A DNA stretch of 64,000 bases from Flectonema sp. DT1601 (lineage: Eukaryota; Euglenozoa; Diplonemea; Diplonemida; Diplonemidae), in NCBI GenBank assembly GCA_964019425.1, contig OZ025858.1:124001-188000 (forward strand), written 5' to 3'. This document shows positions 62,433 to 64,000 of this stretch, in pieces. Below the pieces are notes generated by a model, which saw only the letters and a list, made by a program, of their open reading frames with translations, had not been told where the DNA came from and ran no database searches. The position numbers and the translations under genes were made by a program. Position 1 is the stretch's first letter. Every line of letters begins with the position of its first letter.

Positions 62433-63674
62433 ATGGATTCCCACCCTGAAGATGTGGTGAATAGATTTATGAAATACACAACGATAAATACGACGAGCAG
62501 CCCAGCTAATTCTGTTAAGGGTTGTTTCCCGAGTACTGATGGTCAGAAGTTACTTGCGGAACTAATTAAAGAAGAGCTTCATCAAATAGAATCTCATCAT
62601 AAAATACAATGCGAAGTCAAATGGGATGGAAAAATTCTAACTTCTAAAATCCCAGGAAATATTAAAACTGAAATGTCTATTGGATTTGCTCCTCATTTAG
62701 ACACAGCTCCAGACTGGACTGGAGATACCAAGGCTTGTATTGTTGATTATGAGAAAGGTGATTACAAATTAGGAAATACCGATACTTACATTTCAGAGAA
62801 TGATCTTATGCCTTACAAAGGAAATCAAATCATATTCACTGACGGGACATCACTCCTCGGTGGTGATGACAAGGCAGCCATTGCTGCTGTTGTTTCCGCT
62901 ATTGATGAAATCTTATCATCATCGATTCCCCGCTGTGACATTTTTATAGCTTTTCTTCCGGATGAGGAAATCGGTCTTCTCGGAGCAAAGCATCTCACGG
63001 CTAATCCTGAGACTTATGATTTCAATCCGACGATCGGTTATTGTTTAGACTGTTGCCAAGTTGGTGAATACGTCACAGAAACTTTTACTGCTGGGACAGC
63101 AACCATCACAGTCAAAGGAGTCCCAGCACATCCCATGTCAAGTAAGGGGAATTTAGTAAATGCTGTAACCCTTATCAGTGATTATGTTATTAATAAGATT
63201 CCTCTTGAGGAGAGACCAGAGAATACTGAATTGCGTGAAGGGTTCTTTTACTGTAAGAATATTAACGGAAATGAACAAGAGGTGACCATGGCTGTCATGT
63301 TGCGATTCTTTGACCAGTCGCAATTCGATGAAAAACTTTTATTTTTACGAAACTTGGTGGAAGCTATGCCAGCAGAGACGTCGTTTACGTTCTCTCCCAC
63401 ATACTCAAATCCTTCAGGAACGTTATCCAAAACACCACTTGTCACGGAATTGTTGCTCGATGCTTTCTCAGAGCTAAACATCACACCAAAACCCATGTCT
63501 ATGAGAGGAGGTTATGACGGATGTGCCTTAGCACCTCGTCTACCCTTTGCAAATTTCTTCACTGGAGCTCACTATTTCCACAGCAATAAAGAATTCTTGC
63601 CGATTCCAAGTCTTATCGCTGCTAAGAATATGGTGATCACACTAGTTAAGAAGGCTGCTTGTCTTTCGAAGTGA
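62433..63674 (+). CDS. pepT: peptidase T (M20B tripeptide aminopeptidase)
   Basis: Cytosolic zinc aminopeptidase that removes the N-terminal residue from tripeptides; 413 aa, close to the ~408 of bacterial PepT. Ligands and catalytic residues are in place: H88-x-D90 (APHLDTAPD), D145 in LLGGDDKAAIA, E178/E179 in PDEEIGLLGAKH, D206 (LDCCQVGEY) and H383 (GAHYFHSNKEF). It lacks introns and sits 45 nt after the preceding stop with its own TTTCAG acceptor 21 nt before the ATG. The family is mostly bacterial; trypanosomatid genomes also carry M20B members from memory, so an ancient transfer shared with relatives is more likely than a recent one. Confidence 0.9.
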   Translation: MDSHPEDVVNRFMKYTTINTTSSPANSVKGCFPSTDGQKLLAELIKEELHQIESHHKIQCEVKWDGKILTSKIPGNIKTEMSIGFAPHLDTAPDWTGDTKACIVDYEKGDYKLGNTDTYISENDLMPYKGNQIIFTDGTSLLGGDDKAAIAAVVSAIDEILSSSIPRCDIFIAFLPDEEIGLLGAKHLTANPETYDFNPTIGYCLDCCQVGEYVTETFTAGTATITVKGVPAHPMSSKGNLVNAVTLISDYVINKIPLEERPENTELREGFFYCKNINGNEQEVTMAVMLRFFDQSQFDEKLLFLRNLVEAMPAETSFTFSPTYSNPSGTLSKTPLVTELLLDAFSELNITPKPMSMRGGYDGCALAPRLPFANFFTGAHYFHSNKEFLPIPSLIAAKNMVITLVKKAACLSK

Positions 63675-63935
63675 ATCTACAATGAAAAAAAGCAAAACAA
63701 TTATTAAAGTGTTGGATGTTATGATTATTTATAAATGACAAGCTCATTGTTAGAACAGTTTTAATTTTATTCTGTGTGATGGTTTTGTGTAATGTAATTA
63801 TCAAAAACAGGTTGGAAGTAACCATGAATGATGATCAATATAAAAAAAAAAAAAAAATAGATTAATTTGGTGATGGATTGTGGATAAGAGAATTTTTTAC
63901 AGAAAAAAAAAATAAATAAATAAATAAAATAAAAA

Positions 63936-64000
63936 ATGGAGAAGAGAAGTGATCTATTGCGACGACGTCTCCAGAATAAGAATGCAAACTGCTGTACTTC
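63936..64000 (+). CDS. start of a further gene, cut by the window edge
   Basis: ATG at 63936 opens a frame (MEKRSDLLRRRLQNKNANCC) that is still open at the window end. A T-rich TTTTTTACAG at 63893-63902 gives a 33-nt leader, as in the other genes. Product unknown. Confidence 0.4.
   Translation, partial: MEKRSDLLRRRLQNKNANCCT

Overview
This is a eukaryotic nuclear window, probably from a free-living or parasitic flagellate of the euglenozoan type (bodonid kinetoplastid or diplonemid grade). That placement is an inference from four signs. (1) Every protein gene I can support, about 25, is on the + strand. (2) Nearly every start codon lies 6-50 nt after a pyrimidine-rich stretch ending in AG, as expected of spliced-leader trans-splicing of a polycistronic transcript. 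(3) Several proteins look kinetoplastid-like: a three-finger CCCH protein, a beta-hexosaminidase-C-like plus C2HC-finger protein, an M20B peptidase T, and a ubiquitin-like plus LRR protein. (4) Ciliary and microtubule genes recur: kinesin, a TOG/HEAT array and an IQ protein. Against a trypanosomatid, several genes have ordinary GT-AG cis-introns of about 40-240 nt, and one of 1.4 kb. Intergenic DNA is AT-rich and full of long poly-T and poly-A runs.

Layout. 0-4 kb: mostly non-coding, with two or three candidate small spliced genes and a hairpin-forming inverted repeat. 4-15 kb: GPATCH1-like G-patch protein, CCCH protein, dolichyl-diphosphatase, a small spliced gene, an unknown protein and the hexosaminidase-C/C2HC protein. 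15-19 kb: a gene-free stretch holding an element with identical 555-bp terminal direct repeats and a short TIR transposon. 19-28 kb: a kinesin (kinesin-5-like) and a TOG/HEAT-repeat protein whose single large intron is mostly a compound minisatellite. 29-35 kb: a small membrane protein, a nucleotidyltransferase-like protein, DPH1 and a coiled-coil protein. 35-42 kb: an accessory-looking island with a secreted cysteine-rich protein, a ubiquitin-like/LRR protein with 13 near-identical repeats, gene fragments, duplicated non-coding blocks, a pentanucleotide microsatellite and a second, longer TIR transposon. 42-64 kb: a large membrane protein, a 3.7-kb gene desert, two large unknown proteins, a small kinetoplastid-style protein, a CDK11-like kinase, an IQ protein, the PP4 catalytic subunit (three exons, 307 aa), a histone-fold protein, peptidase T and the start of another gene.

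The identifiable genes are housekeeping: mRNA processing (GPATCH1, CDK11), translation-factor modification (DPH1), N-glycosylation (DOLPP1), phosphatase signalling (PP4) and microtubule/cilium functions. There is no sign that neighbours form one pathway, as is usual for polycistronic arrays in this kind of genome. The most interesting items are the intronic minisatellite, the 35-42 kb island, the two classes of mobile element, and the small spliced genes that open-reading-frame scanning alone would miss.
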